DNA of 64,000 nt from Sporosarcina highlanderae (GCF_030433715.1 NZ_JAROCC010000002.1:1-64000); one strand, 5' to 3'. Shown: positions 1 to 8,837, counted from the stretch's first letter. Made by a program: numbers and translations. The notes: a model not told the origin generated them from the sequence alone.

Positions 1-229
1 AAGAGAAATTCGAATAGCTCGAGTTTCTTGCTGGCATCATTTAAGATGTCAATTTCGAATCCGAAGATTCGTTTTGTCCCTTTCACCGACAGGGTCGGCT
101 CCAGAACTTTATTTGTTGACGTTTTGCTGTTCAGTTTTCAAGGTTCATTTGTTGGTTGTTCTTATCGAGAAGAACTTTACCAATATAACATCTATCATCT
201 ATCGAGTCAAGTGTTATTTTTAAAATAAT
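1..229 (-). ncRNA. Probable leader of a 16S rRNA gene (rRNA operon continues off the left edge)
   Basis: On the minus strand, downstream of the last tRNA, this stretch has no credible ORF. It carries a boxA-like TTGAAAACTGAAC segment (complement near 132-144) of the kind found just before 16S genes in Bacillales, and a perfect tetraloop hairpin at 56-71 (CGAATC TTCG GATTCG). No terminator separates it from the tRNAs, so it is probably the processed leader of a 16S gene starting just beyond position 1. The rRNA itself is not in view, so the call rests on leader resemblance; a 23S or 5S spacer is the alternative. Confidence 0.55.
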
Positions 230-303
230 TGGAGCGGGTGAAGGGAATCGAACCCTCATCATCAGCTTGGAAGGCTGAGGTTTTACCACTAAACTACACC
301 CGC
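230..303 (-). tRNA. tRNA-Gly (anticodon TCC)
   Basis: The cloverleaf is complete. The acceptor stem GCGGGTG pairs with CACCCGC, the anticodon loop CTTCCAA carries TCC, the T-arm contains GGTTCGATTCC, and CCA is encoded at the 3' end (230-232). It is the last tRNA of the six-gene cluster before the presumed rRNA leader. Confidence 0.97.
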
Positions 304-326
304 GTATTATATTGTATTATATTATA

Positions 327-403
<77 letters not shown>

Positions 404-422
404 TCATTGTATAAATAGAAGT

Positions 423-508
<86 letters not shown>

Positions 509-582
509 GTTAATCTGCGACATAGTTTATTATACAACTTTTATTTAAAATGTCAATAACTTTTTCAAAGAGAAAGTTAGGA

Positions 583-658
583 TGGTGAGCCATGCAGGAT
601 TCGAACCTGCGACCCTCTGATTAAAAGTCAGATGCTCTACCGACTGAGCTAATGGCTC
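583..658 (-). tRNA. tRNA-Lys (anticodon TTT)
   Basis: It is 76 nt. The acceptor GAGCCAT pairs with ATGGCTC, the anticodon loop CTTTTAA carries TTT, and CCA is encoded. The spacer to the next gene upstream (tRNA-Gln) is unusually long and repetitive, about 183 nt. Confidence 0.97.
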
Positions 659-712
659 GTGTTGTAATAATGCTTTGATGTTTGTTTTTAGCTCTTTGGT
701 AAGAACTTGGAT

Positions 713-786
713 TGCTTCGGCATTAAAACCGTTTGCTCCTTCGCTTTAATACCTATAATGCTTTGGCATTAAAACCTTTTGCTCCT
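713..786. repeat. Two imperfect 28-nt direct repeats in the tRNA-Lys/tRNA-Gln spacer
   Basis: Copies at 713-740 and 759-786 both read TGCTT(C/T)GGCATTAAAACC followed by GTTTGCTCCT or TTTTGCTCCT. They lie inside the transcribed spacer of the tRNA operon. There is no ORF here, and the element probably arose by local duplication. Confidence 0.8.
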
Positions 787-842
787 AATCCCTTGCGGGA
801 TTACTCGCAAATCATTTTTTTCGCTTCTCGAAAAAAATGATT
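786..842. repeat. Two adjacent inverted repeats abutting tRNA-Gln
   Basis: TAATCCC/GGGATTA (786-792 and 797-803, loop TTGC) is followed by a perfect 14-bp stem, AATCATTTTTTTCG (810-823) against its complement at 829-842, with a 5-nt loop. The second stem ends at the tRNA-Gln CCA end, so it may present a processing site for the precursor. It lacks the GC-rich stem plus U-tract of a rho-independent terminator. Confidence 0.75.
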
Positions 843-916
843 GGCTGGGGTAGCTGGATTCGAACCAACGAATGACGGAGTCAAAGTCCGTTGCCTTACC
901 GCTTGGCTATACCCCA
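842..916 (-). tRNA. tRNA-Gln (anticodon TTG)
   Basis: It is 75 nt with an encoded CCA. The acceptor TGGGGTA pairs with TACCCCA and the anticodon loop CTTTGAC carries TTG. The U1-A72 acceptor start is typical of bacterial tRNA-Gln. Confidence 0.97.
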
Positions 917-1015
917 ATAATTTTTATGTGAACTTCATGTTCTTCAGTTAAGGCGCTTATTACGTTTACCCTTTTTACTATGAACCTAAACATGGAAGTT
1001 ATACATTTTAAAAAG

Positions 1016-1090
1016 TGGTGACCCCTACGGGATTCGAACCCGTGTTACCGCCGTGAAAGGGCGGTGTCTTAACCGCTTGACCAAGGGGCC
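1016..1090 (-). tRNA. tRNA-Glu (anticodon TTC)
   Basis: It is 75 nt with an encoded CCA. The acceptor GGCCCCT pairs with AGGGGTC (one G-U pair) and the anticodon loop CTTTCAC carries TTC. It is the first tRNA after the operon promoter. Confidence 0.97.
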
Positions 1091-1154
1091 GTTTTTATTA
1101 ATTTGATAAGGAGTTTCAAACTGTTTTGTTCGCAGCGCCTTATCGACTTTTCCT

Positions 1155-1183
1155 ATTATAGACACCCCTATCCAATTCGTCAA
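1155..1183 (-). promoter_or_regulatory. Sigma-A promoter of the tRNA/rRNA operon
   Basis: On the minus strand TTGACG (1178-1183) and TATAAT (1155-1160) are separated by exactly 17 nt, about 65 nt upstream of tRNA-Glu. The run after the -10 begins AGGAAAAG, so initiation is likely at a purine. It is the only strong promoter before the six tRNAs and probably drives all of them and the rRNA beyond. Confidence 0.9.
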
Positions 1184-1218
1184 CAGTTTTATTCAAGTTT
1201 TTTTCAAAGAATATTAAG

Positions 1219-1259
1219 CAACCTCGCCAAGCCTTGATACAATAAGCTTGGCGTGGTTG
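1219..1259 (-). terminator. Stem-loop after sprT
   Basis: A 14-position stem, CAACCnCGCCAAGC against GCTTGGCGnGGTTG, follows directly after the sprT stop. The downstream tract CTTAATATTCTTTG is only moderately U-rich, so termination may be partial. The tRNA promoter starts just beyond it. Confidence 0.6.
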
Positions 1260-1715
1260 TTAGGAAGGGATATTTATTATGTTACCTTTGCATTTCCCAC
1301 ATCTATATCTCCGCACATCCATTCTTCTCTTGCGCCTATATTCCAGGCCACATAATTTACATCTATATAGATGGATCTTTTTCGGTTTAGGATTTTCTGT
1401 TGTCATCGGTTTGCAATATCGTGGTGAATTCGTTGCCTTTAATAACTCTTTGAAGTCCGAGTCGCCGTGGCGATAGCCTTTTCCTTCCTGATGCAGATGG
1501 TAATGGCAAAGCTCGTGTTTGATGATTCCTATCAGTTCATCCCTATCATACAGTTCAAGGACGTTCGGGTTTATCTCAATGGAGCCGTCCTGAAGTTTAT
1601 ATCTCCCGCCTGTTGTCCGAAGCCTTGGATTGAAGGAAGCGATATGCGTGAATGGCTTTCTGAAAACCTCAATTGATAGATTCTGGACGAGTTGCTGCAG
1701 TTCTTGTTGTTGCAT
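1260..1715 (-). CDS. sprT: SprT family zinc-metallopeptidase-like protein
   Basis: This 151-aa protein has the SprT signature. Residues 67-71 are HELCH (HExxH zinc-binding motif) in a predicted helix after an N-terminal alpha/beta segment. A C-terminal zinc ribbon uses C119xxC122 and C139xxC142. Bacterial SprT-like proteins are short cytoplasmic relatives of the SPRTN protease domain; their substrate is not established. Length and position next to tex match Bacillus ydcK. The ATG follows GGGGTGA. It lies 20 nt after tex on the same strand and probably shares its transcript. Confidence 0.9.
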   Translation of the reverse strand: MQQQELQQLVQNLSIEVFRKPFTHIASFNPRLRTTGGRYKLQDGSIEINPNVLELYDRDELIGIIKHELCHYHLHQEGKGYRHGDSDFKELLKATNSPRYCKPMTTENPKPKKIHLYRCKLCGLEYRRKRRMDVRRYRCGKCKGNIINIPS

Positions 1716-1735
1716 TTATCCGTTCACCCCGGCAA

Positions 1736-3895
1736 TCATTTCCCCGCTAACGGGATCATCGTCAAGGAGATTCTTCCTTTATTCTTATCAACGCTTTCTA
1801 CCCATACAGTAACTATGTCCCCTGACGCGACAACATCCAATGGATGCTTGACGAATCCTTTTTTAAGTTTCGAAATATGGACGAGTCCGTCTTCATGTAC
1901 ACCGATATCGACGAATGCACCGAAATCGACAACGTTCCGTACCGTTCCTTGCATTTCAAGCCCTTCATATAAGTCTTTCATATCAAGGACATCCGCCTTC
2001 AATAGTGGTTGGGGATATTCGTCACGGGGATCTCGATTCGGACGTTGCAATGTGTCGATAATATCATGCAATGTCACTTCTCCCACTTCCAACTTTTTCG
2101 CCAATGCCTTAACATCCAAGTTCGCAAGGGCATCTATTGCCTCTTGTTTACCAATCATATTTTTATCAATAGTAGCTTCAGCCAACACTTGTTCAGCTAC
2201 CGAATAACTTTCGGGATGAAGTCCAGTTGAGTCGAAGCGATCCTTCGCCTCAGGGATTCGAAGGAAACCGATTGCTTGTTCATAGGTCTTCGCACCAAGA
2301 CGTGGAACTTTTTTAAGTTGCGTCCGTTTTTCGAAGTGTCCTACTTCCTCACGCGCTTTTACAATATTTTCTGCAACGGTCTTCGAAAGGCCCGCTACGT
2401 ATTGCAATAGTGAAGAGGATGCGGTATTTACATTGACGCCGACTCGGTTAACAGCAGTTTCAACGACGAATGAAAGTGATTCCGAAAGCTTTTTCCGTGC
2501 AACATCATGCTGGTATTGACCAACGCCGATTGACTCCGGATCGATTTTAACAAGTTCGGACAGAGGATCCTGCAACCTACGTGCGATGGAAACTGCACTT
2601 CGTTGTTCCACCTGGAGATCCGGGAATTCTTCACGTGCTTGGGATGATGCGGAGTACACACTTGCCCCTGCCTCATTGACAATAACATATGATACCGGAT
2701 TGGAATTTTCCCTGATACAGTCAGCAATGAACTTTTCGGTTTCCCTTGACGCTGTACCGTTCCCGATTGCAATGATCGGGATATTGTATTTCTTGAGTAA
2801 CTTTAGGATTGTTTTCTTGGAACCTTCTTTATCCGGCTTCGGCTGATGAGGATAAATGACAGATACCTCAAGCATTTTACCGGTTTCATCAATTACCGCA
2901 AGTTTACACCCGGTACGGAATGCAGGGTCGACTCCTAAAACCATTCTCCCTTTCAACGGGGGTTGCAATAGTAAGCTTTTCAGATTTTCCGAGAATACAT
3001 GGATTGCTTGGGCTTCCGCCTTTTCCGTTAATGCCGTTCTTATTTCCCGCTCTACCGAAGGAGCGATTAGACGTTTGAATGCATCCTCTGCAGCTTCGCT
3101 CACTTGAGCCGCTGAAGGAGAATGTTGTTTTTTGATCAATGCCCGTTCCAGCCCCGAAATAATTCGTTCCACTGGAAAGGCGACGCTGACACGGAGTACT
3201 TCTTCCTTCTCCCCACGATTCAAGGCAAGTACACGGTGTGGCACAACTTTTTTCAGGGGTTCTTCATATTCATAATACATTTCATAGACACTACGCTCAT
3301 CATCGGCATCTTTTTTCAATGCAGAAACGATCTGTCCATCAGACCACGCAAGTTTTCGCACATTTTCGCGAAGGGCTGCATCATCCGCAATCCTTTCCGC
3401 AATAATATCGCGAGCTCCTGCCAACGCTTCCTCGATGGATGTGATTTTCTTCTCTTCATTCAGGAAATTCACAGCAAGATCCTCAGGCTTTTCCTGACCA
3501 AACGCCATTAAGCGATCCGCCAAGGGTTCAAGTCCATTTTCAATCGCAATCATTGCCCTTGTTCGACGCTTCTGTTTGTACGGCCTGTACAAATCTTCGA
3601 CTCTTTGGAGGACAGTCGCTTCCTCAATTTCTTTTCTTAATTCATCATTCAACTTCCCTTGTTCTTCTATTAACCGGATGACTTCTTCTTTTCGCTGTTC
3701 AAGACCTTTTTCATAATGATAGGCATCTTCGATTGCTTTGATTTGTACTTCGTCGAGAGATCCTGTCGCTTCTTTTCGATAACGCGCAATGAAAGGGACC
3801 GTATTGCCTTCGTCAAGTAGCGAAATGACATTGGCGGTTTGCTTTGCGTTTAAGCCCGCTCTTTTTGCTGTTGCTTCTATAATAGTATTCGTCAT
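1736..3895 (-). CDS. tex: Tex family RNA-binding transcription accessory protein
   Basis: This 719-aa protein has full Tex architecture: an N-terminal helical region rich in charged residues (about 1-200), a YqgF-like RNase-H fold around 315-450 with the GVDPAFRTGCK segment, a helix-hairpin-helix region around 490-560, and a C-terminal S1 domain (about 645-715, with the FVDIGVHEDGLVHIS core). Tex proteins bind nucleic acids and affect transcription, probably via RNA polymerase or RNA turnover. It corresponds to Bacillus ydcI, between the sigB operon and sprT. There is no signal peptide or membrane segment, so it is cytoplasmic. Confidence 0.95.
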   Translation of the reverse strand: MTNTIIEATAKRAGLNAKQTANVISLLDEGNTVPFIARYRKEATGSLDEVQIKAIEDAYHYEKGLEQRKEEVIRLIEEQGKLNDELRKEIEEATVLQRVEDLYRPYKQKRRTRAMIAIENGLEPLADRLMAFGQEKPEDLAVNFLNEEKKITSIEEALAGARDIIAERIADDAALRENVRKLAWSDGQIVSALKKDADDERSVYEMYYEYEEPLKKVVPHRVLALNRGEKEEVLRVSVAFPVERIISGLERALIKKQHSPSAAQVSEAAEDAFKRLIAPSVEREIRTALTEKAEAQAIHVFSENLKSLLLQPPLKGRMVLGVDPAFRTGCKLAVIDETGKMLEVSVIYPHQPKPDKEGSKKTILKLLKKYNIPIIAIGNGTASRETEKFIADCIRENSNPVSYVIVNEAGASVYSASSQAREEFPDLQVEQRSAVSIARRLQDPLSELVKIDPESIGVGQYQHDVARKKLSESLSFVVETAVNRVGVNVNTASSSLLQYVAGLSKTVAENIVKAREEVGHFEKRTQLKKVPRLGAKTYEQAIGFLRIPEAKDRFDSTGLHPESYSVAEQVLAEATIDKNMIGKQEAIDALANLDVKALAKKLEVGEVTLHDIIDTLQRPNRDPRDEYPQPLLKADVLDMKDLYEGLEMQGTVRNVVDFGAFVDIGVHEDGLVHISKLKKGFVKHPLDVVASGDIVTVWVESVDKNKGRISLTMIPLAGK

Positions 3896-3977
3896 TCATT
3901 TCCACCCTTTCTTTCGTTGTTACCAGTTTACCATTTAACAGCTCATCTACTCCAATCCAACCAAAAAATCACCAAAA

Positions 3978-4012
3978 GAAAAACCTGCGCCATCATTGAA
4001 GAAGGCTGCAGG
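3978..4012 (-). terminator. Terminator overlapping the rsbX 3' end
   Basis: Minus strand: CCTGC-A-GCC pairs imperfectly with GGC-G-CAGG and is followed by TTTTTC. The stem includes the last codons of rsbX. It would end the sigB operon before tex. Confidence 0.65.
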
Positions 4013-4589
4013 CTATAAAAGTTGCGTCGTCGCCGGCTGTTGCCGAGTCTTTGACGTAGTTGTACAATTCTAAAGCATTCGAGCTTTGTTTCATAGTTGC
4101 TTTTGGGCTTTTCAGCAATACTCCATCTGAATGGAGAAAGAAAAGGTCTCCGATATCGTAGTTGTATTTTTGTGTATTCATCTTTTGAGGTTTTCCCGAT
4201 AAAAACCCCATAACCGGCAATGGATAAATCATCTTTTCACGACCATGTAGTATATACATGCGAACGTTGCCTATGCAGTTATACTCAATCGTACTTTCAA
4301 CATAATTCACCCGAACAATCGCAACCGCCGCACCGCGTTTTTGGACCATTAATTCATTACACCGATTCATAAGATCATCGAGTGATTCATGATGATATTG
4401 TTCAAGGATTTTCGGGATGACCTCGGCGGATTGCCTCGCAACCACTCCATTACCCAAACCATCTGCTATCGCACAGATGAAGTAGTCCTTTTCCGAATGG
4501 AGGAAATACATATCACCCGATTCGTTATTCCCTTGTTTTGCAGCATTATAGACATAAGCTTCGACATATTCGTTTATGAATTTCTGCAC
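3993..4589 (-). CDS. rsbX: RsbX, PP2C-type serine phosphatase of the stressosome feedback loop
   Basis: This 198-aa single-domain PP2C/SpoIIE-like phosphatase has the metal-binding ADGLGNG motif at residues 42-48 and a later LHSDGV motif. In the SigB pathway RsbX dephosphorylates RsbS and RsbR, returning the stressosome to its resting state. The GTG start overlaps the sigB stop by one base (TAGTG), with GGCGGTG as the Shine-Dalgarno sequence, so translation is coupled. It is the last gene of the operon. Confidence 0.93.
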   Translation of the reverse strand: MQKFINEYVEAYVYNAAKQGNNESGDMYFLHSEKDYFICAIADGLGNGVVARQSAEVIPKILEQYHHESLDDLMNRCNELMVQKRGAAVAIVRVNYVESTIEYNCIGNVRMYILHGREKMIYPLPVMGFLSGKPQKMNTQKYNYDIGDLFFLHSDGVLLKSPKATMKQSSNALELYNYVKDSATAGDDATFIACSLLQ

Positions 4590-5374
4590 TAAGAAGCACC
4601 GCCTGCTGCCATTATAGCCTCTTGCAGTTTTTTAATTGCTTTTCTTTGAAGTCTTGAAACATGCATCTGAGAAATGCCAAGGCGTTCCCCGGCTTCTTTT
4701 TGGCTTAGCTGCTCGATGTATGTATACTGGATAATCTGCCTTTCACGCTCCGACAACACATTTAGAGCATTTGCCACAACAAGGCGATGATCTGTTCTTT
4801 CATAACCATCATCAGATTCACCAATAATATCGAACAATGTCACCGTGCCACCTTCTGAATCCGCTTCTAATGTATGGTCCATCGAAAGCGCTTGATAGCT
4901 TCTACCCATCTCCATCGCTTCAAGTACTAATTCCTCGTCCGTTTCAAGGTATTCCGCTATTTCGCTTACGAGTGGCGATCGTTGCATTTCAATTGTTAAC
5001 GTTTCAACGGCGGCTTTGATTTTCGGACCAAGTTCCTTGATACGCCTCGGAACATGGACTGCCCATGTCTTGTCGCGCAAAAACCTTTTAATTTCACCTA
5101 CGATAGTTGGGACGGCAAAAGCTTCGAAACTGCGGCCCAAATCCGGATCATACCTCCGGATTGCACCTAACAGGCCAAGCATTCCTACCTGCACAATATC
5201 TTCGTGATATGGTTTCCCGTTAGAATATTTTCGTGCGATGGAATGTACAAGTCGTTCATAATGAAGGACAAGATTCGTCTGCGCATCATCATCATTCGTT
5301 TCTTGGTATTGTTTGATCCATTCTAAAACTTGCTCTTTTGTATCCGGCTTATGAGTTGGCTGATCGTTTGACAT
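4589..5374 (-). CDS. sigB: RNA polymerase sigma factor SigB
   Basis: At 261 aa it is a complete group 3 sigma-70 factor. Region 2 (about residues 35-105) contains the HEDIVQVGMLGLLGAIRRYDP core, region 3 follows (HVPRRIKELGPKI), and region 4 (about 205-255) ends with the HTH LSQKEAGERLGISQMHVSRLQ. SigB directs the general stress regulon and is held inactive by RsbW. The gene overlaps rsbW by 26 nt and rsbX by 1 nt, so expression is tightly coupled. Confidence 0.97.
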   Translation of the reverse strand: MSNDQPTHKPDTKEQVLEWIKQYQETNDDDAQTNLVLHYERLVHSIARKYSNGKPYHEDIVQVGMLGLLGAIRRYDPDLGRSFEAFAVPTIVGEIKRFLRDKTWAVHVPRRIKELGPKIKAAVETLTIEMQRSPLVSEIAEYLETDEELVLEAMEMGRSYQALSMDHTLEADSEGGTVTLFDIIGESDDGYERTDHRLVVANALNVLSERERQIIQYTYIEQLSQKEAGERLGISQMHVSRLQRKAIKKLQEAIMAAGGAS

Positions 5375-5822
5375 TTTCTTCGCCCCGCTCTCTGCCGAGA
5401 TATTTAGTCATTAAGACTGTCACGCCCTCCTCATGATGAATTTTAACTTCATCCATTAGCGTCTCCATTAAATAAAGTCCTAGTCCTCCCTCGCGCTGGA
5501 ACCGTTCTTCTGAAGTGGTGCTATATGGCCCGATATGTTTTTTTGTTTCTTCAAAATCGAAACTTGCACCGTGATCTGCAATCATTATTTCGAGGCGTTC
5601 TTCATACATAGCGCATCCTACAACAATTTCTCCATCTTCACTATCTCCGTATGCATGTTGGACTGCATTCGTGATCGCTTCACTGGAGGCAATCTTCAAA
5701 TCTTCGATGTCGTCGTATGTAAATCCAAGACGGCTTGCAATTCCAGAGATCATAAGCCGTGCTACGCCAACGTATTGTGCCTTGGCAGGTATTTTGATTT
5801 CTATATAATCATATTGTGCCAT
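5349..5822 (-). CDS. rsbW: RsbW, anti-sigma-B factor and serine kinase
   Basis: This is a GHKL-fold kinase of 157 aa from the chosen start, with N box EAITNAVQHAY and a C-terminal GGLGLYLMETLMDEV segment. It binds SigB under non-stress conditions and phosphorylates RsbV. The frame is open further upstream, but the ATG at 5822 has GAGG six bases before it and gives the usual N terminus MAQYDYIEIKIPA. It overlaps the 3' ends of rsbV and sigB. Confidence 0.95.
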   Translation of the reverse strand: MAQYDYIEIKIPAKAQYVGVARLMISGIASRLGFTYDDIEDLKIASSEAITNAVQHAYGDSEDGEIVVGCAMYEERLEIMIADHGASFDFEETKKHIGPYSTTSEERFQREGGLGLYLMETLMDEVKIHHEEGVTVLMTKYLGRERGEENVKRSANS

Positions 5823-6150
5823 CATTGTCCTCACTTTCCCTCATTTCAATATCGATAATTTCATCTAATCCAGTAATCTCAAAAAGCCGGTTCAATCTTC
5901 TGTTCAAACCAGTTATTTTCACATGCCCACCATTAGCAGTGACCGCCTTATAGAATCCGACGAACACTCCTAACCCCGTACTATCCATATAATCTACTTC
6001 CGACAAATCGAGTTGAGCCTTAAGTCCTTGTACGCTTTGCACGGTGGCAAGCCTTTCCTTCAGAACAGGTGCTGTAAATGCATCTATTTCGCCGACCACC
6101 TTAAAATATTGAACACTGTTGTCTTCCAGTATATTAACTTGTAAATTCAT
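5809..6150 (-). CDS. rsbV: RsbV, anti-anti-sigma factor (STAS domain)
   Basis: This is a single STAS domain of 113 aa. Ser57 in the MDSTGLG motif is the expected RsbW phosphorylation site, which RsbU reverses. Dephosphorylated RsbV binds RsbW and frees SigB. The frame opens at 6177, but GGGGTG lies 5 nt before the ATG at 6150 and that length fits the family (about 109 aa). A sigma-B promoter lies just upstream, so rsbV-rsbW-sigB-rsbX are autoregulated. Confidence 0.95.
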   Translation of the reverse strand: MNLQVNILEDNSVQYFKVVGEIDAFTAPVLKERLATVQSVQGLKAQLDLSEVDYMDSTGLGVFVGFYKAVTANGGHVKITGLNRRLNRLFEITGLDEIIDIEMRESEDNDGTI

Positions 6151-6202
6151 TTCTACACCCCGACTCTCTATTTTCATAGTAACTAAATTACTAACTTATT
6201 TA

Positions 6203-6228
6203 ATACCCCCATATCCTAAAACTAAACC
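6203..6228 (-). promoter_or_regulatory. Sigma-B promoter for rsbV-rsbW-sigB-rsbX
   Basis: Minus strand: GGTTTA (6223-6228), 14-nt spacer, GGGTAT (6203-6208). This is an essentially perfect match to the Bacillus sigma-B consensus GTTTaa-N12-14-GGGwAw. It lies between the rsbU stop and rsbV, the same place as the autoregulatory promoter in B. subtilis. Confidence 0.92.
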
Positions 6229-6233
6229 TTGTT

Positions 6234-7232
6234 TTACTTCTTTTTGAAGATAACAATCGTAAAGTCATCACTTAGTCTATGGTTTTGGGCTTCCGTTAAA
6301 TTATTGTAAACATGTTCAGCAATTTGGCTTGCAGATTTCTCTTTCACTTCTAATAAAAGATTTTGGATCTCTTTCATCTCAATAAAACCTTCTTCGGTTC
6401 TCGTTTCGGTTACACCGTCTGTCATCATCACGATGAAATCACCTTCCTGCATGTAAACCGAACGCTCTTCGTAAACCGAATCCACCTTGACACCTAACAG
6501 CAACCCTTTCGCATCCAACTCCAAAAAAGTTCCTGTTTCATTGCTGAAATGCCATGCAGGTTCATGACCCGCTGAAGCATAGGAGAACATTTTGTTTTCC
6601 GAATTATATTTTCCATAGAACATAGATATGAACATTGAATCATCTACGCTTTTTTCAACAATGCGATTAATAGTGGACAGCGCTTTTCCCGGATTTGAAT
6701 TTTCGCCTACCAGGCCGTCCATTCCGAATTTGATCATCGACATGCAAAGTGCAGCAGGAATCCCCTTCCCCATAACGTCAGCAACCGCTACACTCGATTC
6801 ATGCTCACGATTGATAAAATGGACGTAGTCCCCGTTCATCTGTCTAGCCGGCTCGGAAATCCAGCCGACATCCAATCCCTCAACTATAGGGCTTTCAGTT
6901 TTCAAGAGGGTATTCTGAACTTTTGTAGCAACGTTCATTTCCATTTGAATGATTTCTTGTTTACGTATCAGGCTTTGGCGTTCGCGCAATGTAAACCCGT
7001 AATGGATCATCATCTCAATAAGAAAGTCCAGGGAATCCCATACTTCATCCTGCAATTCGGGGTGAAGTTCAAGAAGGGCTGTTTTATGTATACTAATGAC
7101 ATCTTCAGGGGCAATTTCCTTTTCAATGAAACGCCTGCTGAATTGTTGTCCTACATAAAGATCCTCTTCACTATGGCTTTCCAAATACTTTTTCAATATT
7201 TCTTTGTATTGTTTACCAACTACTTGTGGCAT
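6234..7232 (-). CDS. rsbU: RsbU, PP2C phosphatase that activates RsbV
   Basis: At 332 aa it has an N-terminal RsbT-binding helical domain (about 1-85) and a SpoIIE/PP2C phosphatase domain (about 120-330) with ADVMGKGIPAA and MTDGVTE metal-site motifs. RsbT released from the stressosome binds the N terminus and activates dephosphorylation of RsbV. The start has a strong GGAGGTG. It is the last gene upstream of the sigma-B promoter, as in B. subtilis. Confidence 0.95.
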   Translation of the reverse strand: MPQVVGKQYKEILKKYLESHSEEDLYVGQQFSRRFIEKEIAPEDVISIHKTALLELHPELQDEVWDSLDFLIEMMIHYGFTLRERQSLIRKQEIIQMEMNVATKVQNTLLKTESPIVEGLDVGWISEPARQMNGDYVHFINREHESSVAVADVMGKGIPAALCMSMIKFGMDGLVGENSNPGKALSTINRIVEKSVDDSMFISMFYGKYNSENKMFSYASAGHEPAWHFSNETGTFLELDAKGLLLGVKVDSVYEERSVYMQEGDFIVMMTDGVTETRTEEGFIEMKEIQNLLLEVKEKSASQIAEHVYNNLTEAQNHRLSDDFTIVIFKKK

Positions 7233-7246
7233 TCCCTTTCACCTCC

Positions 7247-7645
7247 TTAGTGGAGCCATTTAGTCGCCGTTATCGTAGTACCGTTGTTAGGTTCGGAAAT
7301 AACTTTGAATTCATCCATAAGTCTTTTCACGCCAGGCATCCCGGCACCTAACCCGCCAGATGTCGAGAAGCCATCTTCCATCACTTTACGCAAATCAGGG
7401 ATTCCCGGACCTTCGTCTGATGCAACGACTTTAATGCCATCCTTCCCGCCATCCGTCACTCTTTCAATTTCGATCCTACCTTTTCCTGCATACAAATAAA
7501 TGTTCCTTGCTAATTCGCTGATTGCAGTTGTGATTCTTGCCTGGTCAACAGTTCCAAACCCTGCTTTTTTTGCCTCGTTACGCCCCAATTGCCTTGCAGC
7601 AACAATATCCCATTCCGTGATTATTTCTACAGAAGACCTTTTCAT
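7247..7645 (-). CDS. rsbT: RsbT, switch serine/threonine kinase of the stressosome
   Basis: This 132-aa GHKL kinase has the N-box-like ELARNIYLYAGKG and the nucleotide-binding DEGPGIPD and GLGAGMPGVKRLMDEF segments. It phosphorylates RsbS and RsbR, is released on stress, and activates RsbU. GGAGG precedes the ATG. The gene starts 2 nt after the rsbS stop and belongs to the continuous rsbR-S-T-U run. Confidence 0.95.
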   Translation of the reverse strand: MKRSSVEIITEWDIVAARQLGRNEAKKAGFGTVDQARITTAISELARNIYLYAGKGRIEIERVTDGGKDGIKVVASDEGPGIPDLRKVMEDGFSTSGGLGAGMPGVKRLMDEFKVISEPNNGTTITATKWLH

Positions 7646-7647
7646 TG

Positions 7648-8010
7648 TCAGGCCTCCAATTCTTTATTAAGTTTATCCAACCCGTTTTCCAAATCCAATG
7701 CCGTCATTACATTATTTAACCGAATCCCTAACTCGATCAATGTAATGGCAACTGCTGGTTGAATCCCCGTAATAACGACCTTAGCGCCCATTAAGCCCGT
7801 CATATTGATAACATCCCCCAAGACTTTTGCGATAAAGGAATCAATGAAATCTATCGGAGTCAAATCGATCACTACCCCGAGAGCGGCTGTTTCATGCATT
7901 TTGTTCAATAAATCCTCTTGGAATTGGATCGCCGTCTGGTCATCCAATTCCCACTGGATGGATACGATAAGAACATCATTTAATTTCAAAATCGGAATAC
8001 GGGTTTTCAT
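7648..8010 (-). CDS. rsbS: RsbS, STAS-domain stressosome scaffold
   Basis: This 120-aa single STAS domain has Ser58 in the FIDSFIAKV motif, the expected RsbT phosphorylation site (Ser59 in B. subtilis). RsbS and RsbR paralogues form the core that holds RsbT in unstressed cells. Its ATG overlaps the rsbR stop as ATGA, so translation is coupled. Confidence 0.95.
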   Translation of the reverse strand: MKTRIPILKLNDVLIVSIQWELDDQTAIQFQEDLLNKMHETAALGVVIDLTPIDFIDSFIAKVLGDVINMTGLMGAKVVITGIQPAVAITLIELGIRLNNVMTALDLENGLDKLNKELEA

Positions 8011-8837
8011 TGTTCTTCCACCTCCACAATCGCTCGGTTAGTCAAGCCTAAGGCTGCTTGCATTCCTTTTTGTAATGTACTTTTCGTTGTGAATTCATGC
8101 AGGTTGATACCTAAAGCTACGATTGTCTGCGCAATTTCAGGACGAATACCTACAAGCATGCATTTCGCTCCAACTAAACGAACTGCATCCGCCGCCTGTA
8201 TAATATGATGCGCTACCATCGTGTCAACGACAGGGACCCCAGTAATATCAAGCAATACTACTTCAGCCCGTTGGCTGACAACACCTTCAAGAAGATTTTC
8301 CATTATTAATTTAGCCCGTTCAGTATCGATTGTTCCGACAAGGGGCATTACTGAAATCTTTTCAAATACCGGAATCAAAGAAGCCGATAATTCTTGCAAT
8401 GCTATTTTCTGTAAGCTAACCGTTCTTTCCCATTCTGTTGAGTAAGCATCTATAATGCTTTCCCTGAGCGGGTTAATCCAATTTTTAAACAGTTGATTAA
8501 AAGATTTAAAGTTTGCATCATTAATGATATGTTTTTCTTCAAGTAATTCAAATACGATATCTGAAAAATTATCGATTGCTTTGTTTACGAACTTAATCGC
8601 CCATCCGAAGCGTACGACTTTTTCGGTAAAATCATTTATTTTCTCAGTACTTGCAGCATCTGATTCATCTATATTCGATGTCATTAATTCCGCAAATTCC
8701 CTGCTTGTCTTTTCGATAAGATGATCAGGCATGAAGTGGAAAAATCGTTCTCCTTTTTCTTCCTTCATCGTTTTTATCCAGCGTTCAATAATTTCATCCA
8801 TGTTTTGACGGATGCCTTCTACTGTGATTTTATTCAT
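8007..8837 (-). CDS. rsbRA: RsbRA-type stressosome sensor protein
   Basis: At 276 aa it has a variable N-terminal half (about 1-150), consistent with the globin-like RsbR sensor fold, and a C-terminal STAS domain (about 155-270). The [17 protein letters not shown] segment holds a conserved threonine equivalent to a known RsbT target. Position before rsbS identifies it as the RsbRA type. GGGAGG lies 11 nt before the ATG, a longer spacing than its neighbours. No consensus promoter is obvious upstream. Confidence 0.93.
   Translation of the reverse strand: MNKITVEGIRQNMDEIIERWIKTMKEEKGERFFHFMPDHLIEKTSREFAELMTSNIDESDAASTEKINDFTEKVVRFGWAIKFVNKAIDNFSDIVFELLEEKHIINDANFKSFNQLFKNWINPLRESIIDAYSTEWERTVSLQKIALQELSASLIPVFEKISVMPLVGTIDTERAKLIMENLLEGVVSQRAEVVLLDITGVPVVDTMVAHHIIQAADAVRLVGAKCMLVGIRPEIAQTIVALGINLHEFTTKSTLQKGMQAALGLTNRAIVEVEEQ

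Noticed and set aside
1692..2207. 171-codon plus-strand frame opposite tex
   Set aside because: It mirrors the S1-domain end of tex in the other strand; composition is that of a shadow frame.
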